A stretch of 64,000 nucleotides of DNA, from NCBI RefSeq assembly GCF_014204865.1, contig NZ_JACHMG010000001.1, positions 124,001 to 188,000 on the forward strand, read 5' to 3'. The DNA comes from Amycolatopsis jiangsuensis. Its GTDB lineage: Bacteria; Actinomycetota; Actinomycetes; Mycobacteriales; Pseudonocardiaceae. A model generated the notes under the pieces. That model searched no databases. It was not told the origin of the DNA and was given only the letters and a program-made list of their open reading frames with translations. Shown piece by piece: positions 16,768 through 29,991 of the stretch. Numbering within the stretch: the stretch's first letter is position 1; each line of letters begins with the position of its first letter. The position numbers and the translations under genes are program-made.

Positions 16768-19700
16768 ATGGCTGAGGAACAGAAACTCCGGGACTACCTC
16801 AAGCGGGTGACCGCGGAGCTGCGGCAGACCCGCCGCCGGCTGGCCGAGGTGCAGGACAGTGCCGCCGACCCGGTCGCGGTGGTCGCCATGGGCTGCCGCT
16901 TCCCCGGCGGGGTGCGCTCGCCGGAGCAGCTCTGGCAGCTGCTGGTGGCCGAGGCCGACCTGGTCTCCGGGTTCCCGGCCGACCGCGGCTGGGACGCCGA
17001 CGCCCTCTACGACCCCGACCCCGACACACCGGGCCGGACGTATGTACGCGAGGGCGGCTTCCTGTCCGATGTGGACGAATTCGACGCGGGGTTCTTCGGG
17101 ATCTCACCGCGGGAAGCGGCTGCCACCGACCCGCAGCAGCGGCTGCTGCTGGAGACCGCGTGGGAGACCATCGAACGCGCGGGCATCGACCCGCTGTCGC
17201 TCCGGGGCAGCCGCACCGGCGTCTACGTCGGCTGCCACTACCAGGACCACGGCACGCTGCTGAGGCAGGCGCCGGACAGCTACGAGGGCTACGTGGTCAC
17301 CGCGAGCAATCCCAGCGTGGTGTCCGGCCGAATCGCCTACACACTCGGGCTGGAAGGCCCGGCGGTCACCCTCGACACGGCGTGCTCGTCGTCGCTGACC
17401 GCACTGCACCTGGCGGTCCAGGCGGTGCGCAACGGCGAGTGCGAGCGGGCGCTGGCCGGAGGGGTCGCGGTGATGGCCACCCCGGCCTCGTTCACCGGGT
17501 TCAGCAGGCAGCGCGGCCTCGCCCATGACGGGCGGTGCAAGGCCTTCGCCGACGCCGCCGACGGGATGGGCCTTGCCGAGGGCGTCGGCCTCGTGCTCGT
17601 CGAGCGGCTCTCGGACGCGCGCCGCCACGGGCACCCGGTGCTGGCGGTCGTGCGTGGTTCGGCGATCAACTCCGACGGTGCGTCGAACGGGCTGACCGCA
17701 CCGAACGGCACCGCCCAGCAGGACGTCATCCGGCAGGCCCTCGTCAGCGCCCGGCTCTCGGCCGACCAGGTCGACGCCGTGGAAGCGCACGGCACGGGTA
17801 CGACGCTGGGTGATCCGATCGAGGCGCAGGCCTTGCTGGCGACCTACGGGCAGGGGCGGGAACAGCCGTTGTGGCTGGGGTCGGTCAAGTCCAACATCGG
17901 CCACGCCCAGACCGCCTCCGGGGTCGCCGGGGTGATCAAGATGGTCATGGCGATGCAGCACGGCCTGCTGCCGAAGACGCTGCACGTCGACGAGCCCTCC
18001 TCGCACGTGGACTGGTCGGCGGGCAAGGTGTCCCTGCTGACCGAGGCCCGGCCGTGGCCGGAGGCGGATCGCCCGCGCCGGGCCGGTGTGTCGTCGTTCG
18101 GGGTCAGCGGCACCAACGCCCATGTGATCCTGGAACACGTCCCGGCCGAGATCCCGGAACCGTCTACTGCGGACTCCGCGCTGCCGCTGGTGTTCTCGGC
18201 CAAGACCGAACCCGCACTGCGCGCGGTGGCCGGGCAGCTGGCCGCCGTCGTGGGCGCCGGGCTGCCCGACGTCGGCTTCTCGCTCGCGACCACCCGCTCC
18301 GCCCTGGAGCACCGCGCTCTCCTGGTGACCCGCGACGAGCGCTCGGCCGCGCGGGAACTGCAGGCGATCGCCGACGGTGCGCCGGGTGTGGTGCAGGGCG
18401 TGGCCGGTGAGGTCGGCAAGGTTGCGTTTGTTTTTCCTGGTCAGGGTTCGCAGTGGGTTGGGATGGGTGTGGCTCTGTACGAGTCGTCTGCGGTTTTTGC
18501 GGCTCGGTTGGATGAGTGTGCGTCGGCTCTTTCGTCCTTTGTGGACTGGGGGCTGTTGGATGTGCTTGGTGATGAGGTGGCGTTGGCGCGGGTTGATGTG
18601 GTTCAGCCGGTGTTGTGGGCGGTGATGGTGTCGTTGGCTGCGGTGTGGGAGTCCTACGGTGTTCGTCCTGGTGTGGTGGTTGGTCATTCGCAGGGTGAGA
18701 TCGCGGCTGCGTGTGTGAGTGGTGCGTTGTCTCTTGTTGATGGTGCTCGGGTGGTTGCGTTGCGCAGCAGGGCGATTACGGCGTTGGCGGGTAAGGGTGG
18801 GATGGTTTCTGTTGCTTTGTCTGCGGTTGAGGTGCGTGAGCGGATCGGCGATGGGTTGTCTGTTGCTGCGGTGAATGGTGCTGGGGCGACGGTGGTGTCG
18901 GGTGATGTTGGTGCGTTGGATGAGTTGGTGGCGGCGTGTGAGCGGGATGGTGTTCGGGCGAAGCGGGTTCCGGTGGATTATGCGTCGCATTCGGTTCAGG
19001 TTGAGCTGATTCGTGATGAGTTGCTGGAGGTGTTGGGTGAGGTTGGTCCGGTGTCCGGGCGGGTTCCGTTGTTTTCGACGGTGACCGGGGAATTGGTCGA
19101 CGGCTCGGGTTTGGATGCTGAGTATTGGTTCCGGAATTTGCGGCAGACGGTGGAGTTCGAGGGCGCGGTCCGGTCGTTGTCGGAGCAGGGTTTTGGTGTG
19201 TTTGTGGAGGCGAGTGCGCATCCGGTGCTGACGATGGCGGTCGAGCAGACAGTCGAAGATGCGGTGGCGGTCGGCACGCTCCGCCGCGACGAAGGCGGCC
19301 TGGACCGCGTGCTGTTGTCGCTGGGTGAGGCTTACGTCCGAGGCGTCGACGTCGGTTGGGCACCGGCTTTCGCCGGTGCGCACCGCGTCGACCTGCCCAC
19401 CTACCCGTTCCAGCGGCAGCGCCACCGTCTCCCGCCGGCGGGATCGAACGGCGCGGACCTCGAGTCGGCCGGGCTGCGGCCGGTCGGCCACCCGCTGCTG
19501 GGCGCGGCCGTCGAGACGCCGGACGGTGCGCTGGTCCTCACCGGCCGGATCTCTCTTCGCGACCACAGCTGGCTGGCCGAGCACCGGGTCTTCGACTCGG
19601 TCCTGCTGCCCGGCACCGGGTTCGTCGAGCTCGCCGTGCGCGCGGCCGACCTCGCCGGCTGCGGCCGGATCGACGAGCTGGTGCTGGAGGCGCCGCTGGT

Positions 19701-22173
19701 GCTGCCGGAGCGCGACGGGGTCCAGGTCCAGGTGGTGGTCGAGCCGGACGGCGCGGCCGGCAGCCGGGCGTTCCGGGTGCACTCCCGGACCGGCGACGAG
19801 GGCGAATGGGTGCGCAACGCCACCGGTGTCATGAGCCCCGGCCCCGGCGAGCCCGCCTTCGACACCACCGCGGCCTGGCCGCCGCCGGGCGCGGACCCCA
19901 TTCCGGTGGACGGCTTCTACGCCGGGTTCGCCGAGCGCGGCTACGGCCACGGGCCGGCGTTTCAGGGCCTGCGCGCCGCGTGGCGGCGCGGCGACGAGGT
20001 GTTCGCCGAGGTCCGTCTGCCCGGGGAACAGGCCGGGCACGCCGGGCAGTACGGCCTGCACCCGGCCCTGCTCGACGCGGCCTCGCACGCGGTCGCGCTC
20101 ACCTCGTCCCAGCCGGGCGAGGCCCACCTGCCGTTCTCGTGGCAGGGCGTGACGCTGCACGCCGCCGGAGCGGCCGCGGTCCGGGTGCGGGTCGCGGTGA
20201 CCGGACCGGAGACCTACCGGGTGGCGCTGACCGACGAGAGCGGGGCCCCGGTGCTGACCGTCGAGTCGCTGACAGTCCGGCCGGTGACCAGGGACCGGCT
20301 GCACACCGGCCGCGACTCGCTGTTTCACGTCGAGTGGAAGCCGATTGCGCCGGACGGCGCGCCTGCCGGCCAGGCGGCCGGTCTGCTCTGCGACGACTTC
20401 GGGCTCTTCGCCGCGGACACCGGCCTGCGCATCGAGCGCTACGGCGCACCGGCGGAGCTGGCCGAATCCCCGCCCGCCTTTGTGTTCGCCACGCTGGCGG
20501 GCGAGACCGGGGACCTGCCCGCCGCGGCTCGCGCGGTGACCGGGCGCGCGCTGGCGCTGGTCCAGTCCTGGCTGGCCGACGACCGGCTCGCCGAGAGCAC
20601 GCTGGTGCTCTGCACCCGCGGTGCGGTGCCCGCCGGGACCGCTGACCCGGACCAGGACGTGGCCGCGGCCACGGTGTGGGGCCTGCTCCGGTCCGCGCAG
20701 ACCGAGCACCCCGGCCGGTTCGTCCTGCTCGACCTCGACGACCACCCGGCGTCCTCGGCGGCGCTCCCGGCCGTGCTGGCGACCGGCGAGCCCCAGCTGG
20801 TCATCCGCGCCGGCGAGACCTATTGCCCACGACTGGCCCGCGCGACCGCACCGGACCAGGACCGGCCCGTCGACCTGACCGGCACGGTGCTGGTCACCGG
20901 CGGCACCGGGACGCTGGGCCGGCTCGTCACCCGGCACCTCGTCGAGGCACACGGCTCGCGGAACCTCGTGCTGCTCAGCCGGCACGGCGAGGCCGCCGAA
21001 GGGGCCGCCGAATGGGCCGGGGAACTCGAGAAACTCGGGGCGTCCGCCCGGGTCCTTGCCTGCGACGTCGGCGACCGCGCGGATCTGGCGGGCGTGCTGT
21101 CCGGTTTGGACACTCCGCTGTCGGCGGTCGTGCACGTCGCCGGCGTGCTGGACGACGGCGTCGTCACGGCCCAGACCGACAGCCGGGTGGACCGGGTGTT
21201 CACCCCGAAGGTCGACGCCGTGGTCAACCTGCACGAGCTGACCAAGGACGCCGGGCTCTCTGCGTTCGTGGTGTTCTCTTCGGCGGCCGGCACGTTCGGC
21301 AGCGCGGGGCAGGCGAACTACGCCGCGGCCAATGCGTTCCTCGACGCTTTCGCGCACCACCGCCGCGCACAGGGCTTGCCCGCCGTTTCACTGGCGTGGG
21401 CACTGTGGGAGCAGCGCAGCTCCATGACCGAGCACCTCGGCGACTCCGAGGTCACGCGGATGACCAGGGGCGGCATGATCCCGCTCGCCTCGGCGGACGG
21501 GCTGACGCTGTTCGACGCGGCGCTGGGCTCGGACCACCCGGTGCTGGTGCCGGTGAAGTTCGACACGGCCAAGCTGCGGGCCCACCCGGACACCGTCCCG
21601 CCGCTGCTGCGCGACCTCGTGCGGGTGCCGGTGCGCCGGGCCGCGGCGGCCGCACCGGTCGACGGCGGCCTGAAGCAGCGGCTCGCCGGGCTTCCCGCGG
21701 CCGAGCGGGAGTGGGCACTGATCGACCTCGTGCGCGGCCACGTCGCAAGCGTGCTCGGGCACTCGTCACCGCAGGAGATCGAGTCCGGACGCGCCTTCAA
21801 GGACCTGGGGTTCGAGTCGCTCACCGCCGTCGAACTGCGCAACCGGCTCAGCGCGGCCACCGGACTGCGTCTGCCGGCGACCCTCGTGTTCGACCACCCG
21901 ACCTCCGCGGCACTGGCCAGTCTGTTGCGGGACCGGTTGTTCCCCGCGGCTGAGCCGCCCGGCGAGCCCACCGACGGCCGGGACGACGCGGACGTCCGCC
22001 GGGTGCTCGCCACCGTGCCGGTGGCGAAGCTGCGTGCGGCCGGACTGCTGGAGCCGCTGATGGGCGTCGCCGGGCATGCGCCGGCGCCCGGGCCGGGTGC
22101 CGCAGCGCAGATCGACGAGCTGGACGTCGCCGGTCTGGTCGACCTGGCACTGGAAGCGGGAGCGGACCGATGA
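16768..22173 (+). CDS. Modular type I PKS, one KS-AT-DH-KR-ACP module
   Basis: 1801 aa. ATG at 16768 is preferred over an in-frame GTG at 16744. AGGGGA at 16753-16758 is a good ribosome site for it, and the docking helix ([11 protein letters not shown]) then aligns with its neighbours. Domains: KS 16870-18140 (TACSSS), AT 18418-19400 (YASH, methylmalonyl), DH 19480-20300, KR 20880-21430 (LDD, B-type), ACP 21730-21930. In the DH, HxxxGxxxxP reads [10 protein letters not shown] (Gly to Asp), but the catalytic His, GYGHGPAF and HPALLDA are present, so it is probably active. The ACP serine motif is GFESL rather than GFDSL. The predicted contribution is the methyl-branched C4=C5 double bond of the dienoyl chain. 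Confidence 0.95.
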   Translation: MAEEQKLRDYLKRVTAELRQTRRRLAEVQDSAADPVAVVAMGCRFPGGVRSPEQLWQLLVAEADLVSGFPADRGWDADALYDPDPDTPGRTYVREGGFLSDVDEFDAGFFGISPREAAATDPQQRLLLETAWETIERAGIDPLSLRGSRTGVYVGCHYQDHGTLLRQAPDSYEGYVVTASNPSVVSGRIAYTLGLEGPAVTLDTACSSSLTALHLAVQAVRNGECERALAGGVAVMATPASFTGFSRQRGLAHDGRCKAFADAADGMGLAEGVGLVLVERLSDARRHGHPVLAVVRGSAINSDGASNGLTAPNGTAQQDVIRQALVSARLSADQVDAVEAHGTGTTLGDPIEAQALLATYGQGREQPLWLGSVKSNIGHAQTASGVAGVIKMVMAMQHGLLPKTLHVDEPSSHVDWSAGKVSLLTEARPWPEADRPRRAGVSSFGVSGTNAHVILEHVPAEIPEPSTADSALPLVFSAKTEPALRAVAGQLAAVVGAGLPDVGFSLATTRSALEHRALLVTRDERSAARELQAIADGAPGVVQGVAGEVGKVAFVFPGQGSQWVGMGVALYESSAVFAARLDECASALSSFVDWGLLDVLGDEVALARVDVVQPVLWAVMVSLAAVWESYGVRPGVVVGHSQGEIAAACVSGALSLVDGARVVALRSRAITALAGKGGMVSVALSAVEVRERIGDGLSVAAVNGAGATVVSGDVGALDELVAACERDGVRAKRVPVDYASHSVQVELIRDELLEVLGEVGPVSGRVPLFSTVTGELVDGSGLDAEYWFRNLRQTVEFEGAVRSLSEQGFGVFVEASAHPVLTMAVEQTVEDAVAVGTLRRDEGGLDRVLLSLGEAYVRGVDVGWAPAFAGAHRVDLPTYPFQRQRHRLPPAGSNGADLESAGLRPVGHPLLGAAVETPDGALVLTGRISLRDHSWLAEHRVFDSVLLPGTGFVELAVRAADLAGCGRIDELVLEAPLVLPERDGVQVQVVVEPDGAAGSRAFRVHSRTGDEGEWVRNATGVMSPGPGEPAFDTTAAWPPPGADPIPVDGFYAGFAERGYGHGPAFQGLRAAWRRGDEVFAEVRLPGEQAGHAGQYGLHPALLDAASHAVALTSSQPGEAHLPFSWQGVTLHAAGAAAVRVRVAVTGPETYRVALTDESGAPVLTVESLTVRPVTRDRLHTGRDSLFHVEWKPIAPDGAPAGQAAGLLCDDFGLFAADTGLRIERYGAPAELAESPPAFVFATLAGETGDLPAAARAVTGRALALVQSWLADDRLAESTLVLCTRGAVPAGTADPDQDVAAATVWGLLRSAQTEHPGRFVLLDLDDHPASSAALPAVLATGEPQLVIRAGETYCPRLARATAPDQDRPVDLTGTVLVTGGTGTLGRLVTRHLVEAHGSRNLVLLSRHGEAAEGAAEWAGELEKLGASARVLACDVGDRADLAGVLSGLDTPLSAVVHVAGVLDDGVVTAQTDSRVDRVFTPKVDAVVNLHELTKDAGLSAFVVFSSAAGTFGSAGQANYAAANAFLDAFAHHRRAQGLPAVSLAWALWEQRSSMTEHLGDSEVTRMTRGGMIPLASADGLTLFDAALGSDHPVLVPVKFDTAKLRAHPDTVPPLLRDLVRVPVRRAAAAAPVDGGLKQRLAGLPAAEREWALIDLVRGHVASVLGHSSPQEIESGRAFKDLGFESLTAVELRNRLSAATGLRLPATLVFDHPTSAALASLLRDRLFPAAEPPGEPTDGRDDADVRRVLATVPVAKLRAAGLLEPLMGVAGHAPAPGPGAAAQIDELDVAGLVDLALEAGADR
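18415..19397 (+). repeat. Identical methylmalonyl AT cassette, copy 4
   Basis: 983 bp, same limits as copies 2 and 3. Upstream it also shares the segment 18376-18414 with copy 1. Confidence 0.9.
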
Positions 22174-25100
22174 CCACACCGCAGGAGAAGGTCGTCGAGG
22201 CCCTGCGCGCCTCGCTCAAGGAAACCGACCGCCTCAGGCAACAGAACCGGCAGCTCACCGACGCGGCGGCGGAGCCCATCGCGATCGTGGCGATGAGCTG
22301 CCGGTTCCCCGGCGGGGTGAGCTCCCCGGAGCAGTTCTGGGACCTGCTGGCAGCCGGCACCGACGCCATCTCGGTCTTCCCGGACGACCGTGGCTGGGTG
22401 GGAGACGGGCGCGGCACCGGCGAGGTCCGCCACGGCGGATTCCTCTACGACGCAGCCGATTTCGACCCGGCTTTCTTCGAGATCTCCCCGCGCGAGGCAC
22501 TCGCGATGGACCCCCAGCAGCGGCTGCTGCTGGAGACGTCGTGGGAGGTGCTCGAACGCGCCGCGATCGATCCCCGCACCTTGCGAGGCAGCCGGACCGG
22601 GGTGTTCGCGGGCGTGCTGAACAACGAGTACGGCTCGCGGCTGCACTCGATTCCGCCGGGAGTGGCCGGGTACGTCGGCAACGGCAGCGCGGGCAGCATC
22701 GCCTCCGGCCGGGTCGCCTACACCTTCGGCTTCGAAGGCCCGTCGCTGACCGTCGACACCGCGTGCTCGTCGTCCCTGGTCGCGCTGCACCTGGCCTGCC
22801 AGTCCCTGCGGCAGGACGAGTGCACCCTCGCGCTGGCCGCCGGGGTGACGGTGATGGCGACGGCGGGCACGTTCGCCGAGTTCGGCCGCCAGCAGGCACT
22901 CGCCCCGGACGGCCGGTGCAAGACCTTCGCCGACTCCGCCGACGGCACCAGCCTGGCCGAGGGCGCCGGCATGCTGCTGCTGGAACGCCTTTCCGACGCC
23001 CGGCGCAACGGGCATCCGGTGCTGGCGGTCGTGCGTGGTTCGGCGATCAACTCCGACGGCGCATCGAACGGGCTGACCGCGCCCAACGGCCCGTCGCAGC
23101 AGCGGATGATCCGGCAGGCACTGGCGAACGCGCGGGTGAGCGCCGGCGAGGTCGACGCGGTCGAGGCACACGGGACCGGCACGACCCTCGGCGACCCGAT
23201 CGAGGCGCAGGCCCTCCTAGAAACCTACGGCCAGGGGCGCGAGCGTCCGCTGTGGCTGGGGTCGGTGAAGTCCAACATCGGTCACACGCAGGCCGCTGCC
23301 GGCATGGCCGGGGTGATCAAGATGGTGCTCGCCATGCGGCACGGCCTGCTGCCGAAGACGCTGCACGTCGACCGGCCCTCCACCCACGTGGACTGGTCCG
23401 CCGGGGCGGTCCGGCTGCTCACCGAAGCCCGCGACTGGCCGGAGACCGCCGAGCCGCGCCGGGCCGGGGTGTCGTCGTTCGGGGTGAGCGGCGCCAACGC
23501 GCACGTGATCCTCGAAGCGGTCGAGGAGCCCGCCGTCGAGCCGAGGGAGCCCGCTTCCCCGGTGCCGCTGCCGGTGGTCCTGTCCGGCCGCGACGTCGCG
23601 GCCGTCCGGGCGTCGGCCCGGCAGGTGCGCGCGGCCGCGCGGGACCTGGAGCCGGCCGACCTGGCCTTCTCACTGGCGACCACGAGGGCGGGCATGGAAC
23701 GCCGGGCGGCGTTTGTCGCCGCCGACCGGGACGAGCTGATGCGGGGCCTCGACGCCATCGTCGACGGCGGGCTCGTCGGCACCGCGATTCCCGATGGCCG
23801 GGTGGGTTTTTTGTTTTCGGGTCAGGGTTCGCAGCGGGTGGGTATGGGGGGTGAGTTGTGGGCGCGTTTTCCGGTTTTTGCGGCTGTGTTTGATGAGGTG
23901 TGTGCGGAGTTTGGTGGGTTGCGGGAGGTGATTTTTGCGGATGATCGGTTGCATCGGACGGAGTTCACGCAGCCGGGGTTGTTCGCGTTTGAGGTGGCGT
24001 TGTATCGGTTGCTGGAGTCGTGGGGTGTTGTGCCGGATGTGGTGGTGGGGCATTCGATTGGTGAGTTGGTGGCGGCGTATGTGGCTGGGGTGTGGTCGTT
24101 GCCGGATGCGTGTCGGGTGGTGGCGGCTCGTGGTCGGTTGATGCAGGGGCTGCCGGAAAGTGGTGCGATGGTGGCGGTGCAGGCGGCGGAGGCGGAAGTT
24201 GTTCCGTTGTTGCCTGCTGGTGTGGGTGTTGCGGCGGTGAATGGTCCTTCGTCGGTGGTGGTGTCGGGTGTGGCGGACGAGGTTGTGGCGGTGGGGGAGG
24301 TTTTTGCGGGGCGTGGCCGTAAGGTGAAGCGGTTGCGGGTGAGTCATGCGTTTCATTCGGTGTTGATGGAGCCGATGCTGGCGGAGTTCCGTGAGGTTTT
24401 GGCGGGGGTGGAGTTTCATTCACCGTCGAAGGTGGTGGTGTCGAATGTGTCGGGTGTGGTGGCTGGTGGGGAGTTGTGTTCTCCGGATTATTGGGTTCGG
24501 CATGTGCGTGAGCCGGTGCGGTTTGCTGATGGGGTGGCGGCAGCGCGGGCTCGGGGTGTGGGGACATTCCTGGAGATCGGGCCCGACAGCGCACTGACGG
24601 CCATGGTGGACGAGGGCGCCGTCGCGGCACTGCGCGCCGATCGTCCGGAGGAGACCGCCCTGATGTCCGCGCTGGGGCGGCTGCACGTCCGCGGGGTATC
24701 GATCGACTGGGCGCCGCTGTTCGACGGCGCCCGCCGGGTCGGCTTGCCGACGTACCCGTTCCAGCGCGAGCGCTACTGGCTCCGGGACGGCCCGGCCGGG
24801 CAGACCACCCTCACCTCGGTGGTGGAGATCGCCGGCCGCGACCGCTTCGTGTGCACCGGCGAGCTCGGCGTCGCCGGGCAGCCCTGGTTGGGGGACCACG
24901 CCGTGCACGGCCGGCTCATCGCCCCCGGCACGGCACTCGTCGACTTCGCCCTGCAGGCCGCGGCCGGCATCGGCACGGGCCATCTCGACGACCTCGTGCT
25001 CGAAGCCCCGCTCGTCGTTCCCGCCGAAGGCGCGGTGGAGCTCCAGCTGACTGCGGACGAGCCGGACGGCTCAGGGCGCCGCGAGCTGAACCTCTCCTCG

Positions 25101-28100
25101 CGCCAGGGCGACGGGCCGTGGACCCGCCACGCGACCGGCTCGCTGACGGTGGCCGGCGGCCCCTCGCCGTTCGATGCGGTGCCTTCCGGTGCCGAGTGGC
25201 CGCCGTCCGGCGCGGAGCCCGCCGACCTCGACGCGCTCTACGACCGGTTCGCCGGCCACGGCATCGAGTACGGGCCCGCGTTCCGCGGCGCGGAAGCGGT
25301 GTGGACGCGTGGCGACGAGGTTTTCGCCGAGGTCCGGCTGCCGGGTGGGCAAAGCGGCGGCCACGCCCTGCACCCGGCGCTGTTCGACGCCGCGCTGCAC
25401 GCCGCGGCCCTGGCTGAGTACGCGGGCAGCGGGCTGCCGTTCGCCTGGCGCGGGGTCGGCCTGCACTCGACCGGCGCCACCCGGCTCAGGGTCCGGATCG
25501 CGCCGTCGGAGCAGGACGGGATTTCGCTGCTCGCGACCGACGAAGGCGGACGTCCGGTGCTGGAGATCCGCTCCCTGGTCCCGCGGCCGCTCCCGGCCGG
25601 CCACGACTCGCTGTTCGTCCTCGAGTGGACGCCCGCCCGGCACGGCGAACCAGCGGCGCAGGACACGGTTGTCGAAGAGTTCCCTGCCGGCGCGGGCACC
25701 GTCGAGGAGATCCACGCCGCGACCCGCCGCGCGCTGGGTCTGGTCCGGGCCTGGCTGTCCGAGGACCGGCCGGAACGGCTCGTGTTCGCCACCCGGGGCT
25801 CGGTCGCCACCGAGCCGGGTGCCGAGCCGGACCTGACCAACGCCGCGGTCTGGGGCCTGGTCCGGTCGGCGCAGACCGAGCATCCTGGCCGCTTCCAGCT
25901 CGTCGACCTCGACGAGCACGGGACCGTGCCGGCCTCGGCCGAACCGCAGCTGGCGGTCCGCGGCGACGCGGTGCTGGCGCCCCGCCTGACCAGGGCCGCC
26001 GCGCCCGCCCGGCCGCGCGACCCGGCCGGGCGCGACCCGGCCGGCCCGGTGCTGATCACCGGGGGCACCAGTGGCCTCGGCCTGCTGGTGGCCCGGCACC
26101 TGGCCGCCGAACACGGCGTCCGCGACCTCGTGCTGCTCAGCCGCACGGGCACGGTGCCCGAAGGCATCGACGCCGACGTCCGCGTCCTCGCCTGCGACGT
26201 CGCCGACCGGGCCGCCCTTGCCGCCGCGCTGGACCGGGTGGGGCGTCCCAGCCTGGTGGTGCACGCGGCCGGGATCCTGGCCGACGGCGTGGTCGCCGGA
26301 CTGTCCGCCGACCAGGTCGACCGGGTGCTGCGCGCGAAGGTCGACGGCGCGGTGAACCTGCAGGAGCTCACCGGCGACGACACCGAGTTCGTGCTGTTCT
26401 CCTCGGCCGCGGGTGTCTTCGGCGGAGCGGGCCAGGCAGGGTACGCCGCGGCCAACGCCTTCCTCGACGCGTTCGCGTCGGCCCGCCGCGCTCGCGGCCT
26501 CCCAGCGACGTCCCTGGCCTGGGGCCTGTGGGAGCACGGCGGGATGGCCGGTGGCCTCGGGACCACCGACCTGGCCCGGATGACCAGAGGGGGAACCGCC
26601 GCGCTGACGGCCGAAGAAGGCCTCGCGTTGTTCGACGCCGCCCGCGGCGCGGACCACCCGGCCGTCGTTCCGATCAAGCTCGACCTCACCGTCCTGCGCG
26701 AGCAGGCCGACCCCCACCGGCTGGTGCGCGACCTGGCCCGGGTGCCTGCCCGGACTCCGGCGCCCCGCGCCACCGGAGTCCCCGGCGAAGCCGAGCTGAT
26801 GGACCTGGTGCTCGCCCAAGTCGCGGCGGTCCTCGGCCACGGCGACGCCTCGGCCGTCGACCCGCACCGCGCCTTCAAGGAACTCGGCTTCGACTCGCTG
26901 ACCGCCGTCGAACTGCGCAACCAGCTCAACGCTGCCCTCGACACGCGGCTGACTGCGACGCTGGTCTTCGACCACCCGACCCCGGCCGCGCTGGCCGAGC
27001 ACCTGCGCAGGGAACTGCACGGCGCCGCACCGGAGCGCCTCGTGCCGGAGCGGCAGGCACCCGCCGACGACGACCCGGCTGTCATCGTGGCCATGAGCTG
27101 CCGCTATCCGGGCGGGGTCACGTCACCGGCGGAGCTATGGGACCTCGTCTCGGCGGGCCGGGACGCGATCACGCCCTTCCCGGCGGACCGCGGGTGGGAC
27201 GTCGAGGGGCTCTACGACCCGGACCCGGACCGCCGGGGCCGGTCCTACGTCCGCGAAGGCGGATTCCTGCACGACGCGGCCCAGTTCGACGCCGCGTTCT
27301 TCGGTATCTCCCCGCGTGAGGCCGTCGCGATGGACCCCCAGCAGCGGCTGCTGCTGGAGATCACGTGGGAGCTGTTCGAACGGGCCGGGATCGACCCGGA
27401 CTCGGTGCGCGGCAGCCGCACCGGTGTGTTCACCGGGGTGATGTACCACGACTACGCCGCCCGCCTTTTGGTCGTCCCCGAGGACGTCGAGGGCTACCTG
27501 GGCAGTGGCAACGCGGGCAGTGTCGCTTCCGGCCGGCTCGCCTACACCCTGGGTCTCGAAGGCCCCGCGGTCACGATCGACACGGCGTGCTCGTCGTCGC
27601 TGGTGGCGCTGCACCTGGCGGCGCAGGCCGTCCGGCAGGGGGAGTGCGAAGCCGCACTCGCCGCCGGGGTGACGGTCATGGCCACGCCCGCGGCGTTCGT
27701 GGACTTCAGTCGGCAGCGGGGACTCGCGGCGGACGGCCGCTGCAAGTCCTTCGCCGAAGCCGCCGACGGCACCGCTTGGGGCGAAGGCGCCGGCGCCGTG
27801 CTGGTGGAGCGGTTGTCGGACGCCCGGCGCCTCGGTCATCCGGTGCTGGCGGTCGTGCGGGGGAGCGCGATCAACTCCGACGGCGCCTCGAACGGGCTCA
27901 CCGCGCCGAACGGGCCGTCCCAGCAGCGGGTCATCCGCCAGGCACTCGACGCCGCGGGCCTGGCCGCCCGCGACGTGGACGCCGTGGAGGCGCACGGGAC
28001 CGGCACCACGCTGGGCGACCCGATCGAAGCGCAGGCGCTGCTCGCCGCCTACGGCCAGGACCGCGAGCACCCGTTGTGGCTGGGCTCGGTGAAGTCGAAC

Positions 28101-29975
28101 ATCGGGCACACCCAGGCGGCCGCGGGCGTGGCCGGCGTCATCAAGATGGTGGAGGCCATGCGGCACGGCGTGCTGCCCCGGACGCTGCACGTGGACGAGC
28201 CCTCCTCGCACGTCGACTGGACGGCCGGTGACGTCGCCCTGCTCACCCGGCAGCAGGAGTGGCCGCGAGCCGGCCGGGCGCGTCGCGCGGCGGTGTCGTC
28301 CTTCGGCATCAGCGGCACCAACGCGCATGTCATCCTCGAAGCCGCGCCGGCCTGCCCCGCCGCGGCACCGGAGCCGGGCCACGACGGTGCCGTGCCGGTG
28401 CTGCTGTCGGCCAAGACCGAGCCGGCCCTGCGGGCGCAGGCCGAGCGGTTCCGGCTCGTCGCCGGCCAGGACCTGGCCGCGCTCGCGTGGTCGTCGGTGA
28501 CCACCCGGGCCGCCTTCGGCCACCGGGCGGTGGTGCTCGCCAGGGACCGCGCGGACCTGGAGCGCGGCCTGACCGCGATCGCGACCGGCACCCCGGCCGC
28601 GCACGTCAGCGTCGGTGCGGCCGAACCCGGCGCGGTCGGGTTCCTGTTCTCCGGCCAGGGTTCCCAGCGCGCCGGGATGGGCAGGGAGCTGGCCGCCCGA
28701 TTCCCGGTGTTCGCCAAGGCTTTCGACGAGATCTGCGCCGGGTTCGGCCCGCTGGCCGACATCGTGGGGGAGAAACCCGGGCTGCTCGACCGCACCGAGT
28801 TCGCCCAGCCCGCGCTGTTCGCGTTCGAGGTGGCCCTGTACCGGCTGCTCGAATCGTGGGGCGTGACGGCGAAGGTGCTGGTCGGGCACTCGATCGGCGA
28901 GCTGGTGGCGGCGCACGTCGCCGGGCTCTGGTCGACCGCCGACGCCTGCCGGGTGGTGGCCGCTCGCGGCCGGTTGATGCAGGCGCTGCCGGGAGGCGGT
29001 GCGATGGCCGCGGTCGAGGCCACCGAAGCCGAGCTGGCGCCCCTGCTCACCGGCGGGGTCGGCCTCGCCGCGGTGAACCAGCCGTCGTCGGTGGTCGTCT
29101 CGGGGCTGGAACAGGAGGTCGCCCGGATCGCCGAGACCGTCAGCGGCTGGGGCCGCCGGACCAAGCGGTTGCGGGTGAGCCACGCGTTCCACTCGTCGTT
29201 GATGGAGCCCATGCTGGACGAGTTCCGCCGCGTGCTCGACGAGGTCGAGTTCGGCGAACCGGCGAAGCTCGTCGTGTCGAACCTGACCGGCCGGGTGGCG
29301 GGCGGGGAGCTGCGCTCGCCCGAGTACTGGGTCCGCCACGTGCGTGAGACGGTCCGCTTCGCCGACGGGGTGGCCGCGGCCCGCGCCGCCGGCGTGACGA
29401 CCTTCGTGGAACTCGGCCCGGACGGCGCGCTGTCCGGGCTGACGCCGGGCTCCACCGCGCTGCTGCGGGCGGACCGGCCGGAGCCGGAGTCGGTGCTGGC
29501 CGCGCTCGGCGGCCTGCACGTCCGCGGCGCCGGCGTGCGGTGGCCCGCGGTGCTCGAGGGGACCGCGGCCCAGCACATCGACCTGCCCACCTATCCGTTC
29601 CAGCGCAAGCGTTTCTGGCTGGACGCCACCCCGCTGGAGACCGGCCCGGCCGGCGCTGCGGCCGACGAGCCGGACGAAACCGTCCCCGTCGACCTCCGCC
29701 GGCAGCTCGGTGCACTGGACCAGGCCGGCGGTGACACCGCGGTGCTGGACCTGCTGCGGGCCACCATCGCGGCCGTGCTGGGCCACGACTCACCGGACGA
29801 GGTGCCGCCGGAGGCCGACCTGCTCGACCTCGGCTTCGCGTCGCTGACCGCGGTCGAGCTGAGCAACCGGCTGACCGCGGCGACCGGCCTGGAACTGGCG
29901 CCGACGCTGGTCTTCGACCATCCGACCCCGATCGAGCTCATGCGCCACCTGCGTGCGGAGCTGGCCACACCGTAA
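22170..29975 (+). CDS. Modular type I PKS, two terminal modules, no thioesterase
   Basis: 2601 aa; ATGA overlap with the preceding gene. Module A: KS 22275-23520, AT 23800-24780 (GHSIG, HAFH, malonyl), DH 24820-25610 ([23 protein letters not shown]; looks active), KR 26040-26590 (LAD, B-type), ACP 26800-27010. Module B: KS 27080-28345, AT 28635-29620 (GHSIG, HAFH, malonyl), ACP 29740-29950 with GFASL in place of GFDSL. The protein stops straight after this ACP, with neither TE nor docking tail. Module A would give the C2=C3 alkene. Module B leaves a beta-keto thioester, the substrate needed for condensation with an amino acid and Dieckmann closure to a tetramic acid. The release partner is inferred to be the glycine NRPS at 50,492. 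Confidence 0.95.
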   Translation: MTTPQEKVVEALRASLKETDRLRQQNRQLTDAAAEPIAIVAMSCRFPGGVSSPEQFWDLLAAGTDAISVFPDDRGWVGDGRGTGEVRHGGFLYDAADFDPAFFEISPREALAMDPQQRLLLETSWEVLERAAIDPRTLRGSRTGVFAGVLNNEYGSRLHSIPPGVAGYVGNGSAGSIASGRVAYTFGFEGPSLTVDTACSSSLVALHLACQSLRQDECTLALAAGVTVMATAGTFAEFGRQQALAPDGRCKTFADSADGTSLAEGAGMLLLERLSDARRNGHPVLAVVRGSAINSDGASNGLTAPNGPSQQRMIRQALANARVSAGEVDAVEAHGTGTTLGDPIEAQALLETYGQGRERPLWLGSVKSNIGHTQAAAGMAGVIKMVLAMRHGLLPKTLHVDRPSTHVDWSAGAVRLLTEARDWPETAEPRRAGVSSFGVSGANAHVILEAVEEPAVEPREPASPVPLPVVLSGRDVAAVRASARQVRAAARDLEPADLAFSLATTRAGMERRAAFVAADRDELMRGLDAIVDGGLVGTAIPDGRVGFLFSGQGSQRVGMGGELWARFPVFAAVFDEVCAEFGGLREVIFADDRLHRTEFTQPGLFAFEVALYRLLESWGVVPDVVVGHSIGELVAAYVAGVWSLPDACRVVAARGRLMQGLPESGAMVAVQAAEAEVVPLLPAGVGVAAVNGPSSVVVSGVADEVVAVGEVFAGRGRKVKRLRVSHAFHSVLMEPMLAEFREVLAGVEFHSPSKVVVSNVSGVVAGGELCSPDYWVRHVREPVRFADGVAAARARGVGTFLEIGPDSALTAMVDEGAVAALRADRPEETALMSALGRLHVRGVSIDWAPLFDGARRVGLPTYPFQRERYWLRDGPAGQTTLTSVVEIAGRDRFVCTGELGVAGQPWLGDHAVHGRLIAPGTALVDFALQAAAGIGTGHLDDLVLEAPLVVPAEGAVELQLTADEPDGSGRRELNLSSRQGDGPWTRHATGSLTVAGGPSPFDAVPSGAEWPPSGAEPADLDALYDRFAGHGIEYGPAFRGAEAVWTRGDEVFAEVRLPGGQSGGHALHPALFDAALHAAALAEYAGSGLPFAWRGVGLHSTGATRLRVRIAPSEQDGISLLATDEGGRPVLEIRSLVPRPLPAGHDSLFVLEWTPARHGEPAAQDTVVEEFPAGAGTVEEIHAATRRALGLVRAWLSEDRPERLVFATRGSVATEPGAEPDLTNAAVWGLVRSAQTEHPGRFQLVDLDEHGTVPASAEPQLAVRGDAVLAPRLTRAAAPARPRDPAGRDPAGPVLITGGTSGLGLLVARHLAAEHGVRDLVLLSRTGTVPEGIDADVRVLACDVADRAALAAALDRVGRPSLVVHAAGILADGVVAGLSADQVDRVLRAKVDGAVNLQELTGDDTEFVLFSSAAGVFGGAGQAGYAAANAFLDAFASARRARGLPATSLAWGLWEHGGMAGGLGTTDLARMTRGGTAALTAEEGLALFDAARGADHPAVVPIKLDLTVLREQADPHRLVRDLARVPARTPAPRATGVPGEAELMDLVLAQVAAVLGHGDASAVDPHRAFKELGFDSLTAVELRNQLNAALDTRLTATLVFDHPTPAALAEHLRRELHGAAPERLVPERQAPADDDPAVIVAMSCRYPGGVTSPAELWDLVSAGRDAITPFPADRGWDVEGLYDPDPDRRGRSYVREGGFLHDAAQFDAAFFGISPREAVAMDPQQRLLLEITWELFERAGIDPDSVRGSRTGVFTGVMYHDYAARLLVVPEDVEGYLGSGNAGSVASGRLAYTLGLEGPAVTIDTACSSSLVALHLAAQAVRQGECEAALAAGVTVMATPAAFVDFSRQRGLAADGRCKSFAEAADGTAWGEGAGAVLVERLSDARRLGHPVLAVVRGSAINSDGASNGLTAPNGPSQQRVIRQALDAAGLAARDVDAVEAHGTGTTLGDPIEAQALLAAYGQDREHPLWLGSVKSNIGHTQAAAGVAGVIKMVEAMRHGVLPRTLHVDEPSSHVDWTAGDVALLTRQQEWPRAGRARRAAVSSFGISGTNAHVILEAAPACPAAAPEPGHDGAVPVLLSAKTEPALRAQAERFRLVAGQDLAALAWSSVTTRAAFGHRAVVLARDRADLERGLTAIATGTPAAHVSVGAAEPGAVGFLFSGQGSQRAGMGRELAARFPVFAKAFDEICAGFGPLADIVGEKPGLLDRTEFAQPALFAFEVALYRLLESWGVTAKVLVGHSIGELVAAHVAGLWSTADACRVVAARGRLMQALPGGGAMAAVEATEAELAPLLTGGVGLAAVNQPSSVVVSGLEQEVARIAETVSGWGRRTKRLRVSHAFHSSLMEPMLDEFRRVLDEVEFGEPAKLVVSNLTGRVAGGELRSPEYWVRHVRETVRFADGVAAARAAGVTTFVELGPDGALSGLTPGSTALLRADRPEPESVLAALGGLHVRGAGVRWPAVLEGTAAQHIDLPTYPFQRKRFWLDATPLETGPAGAAADEPDETVPVDLRRQLGALDQAGGDTAVLDLLRATIAAVLGHDSPDEVPPEADLLDLGFASLTAVELSNRLTAATGLELAPTLVFDHPTPIELMRHLRAELATP

Positions 29976-29991
29976 GAAGGGAAGAGCAACC

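Noticed and set aside
23670..24630. Minus-strand and alternative-frame open frames rich in His, Pro and Gln within AT cassettes
   Set aside because: They come from the T-rich wobble usage of the AT coding strand and recur identically in each AT copy.
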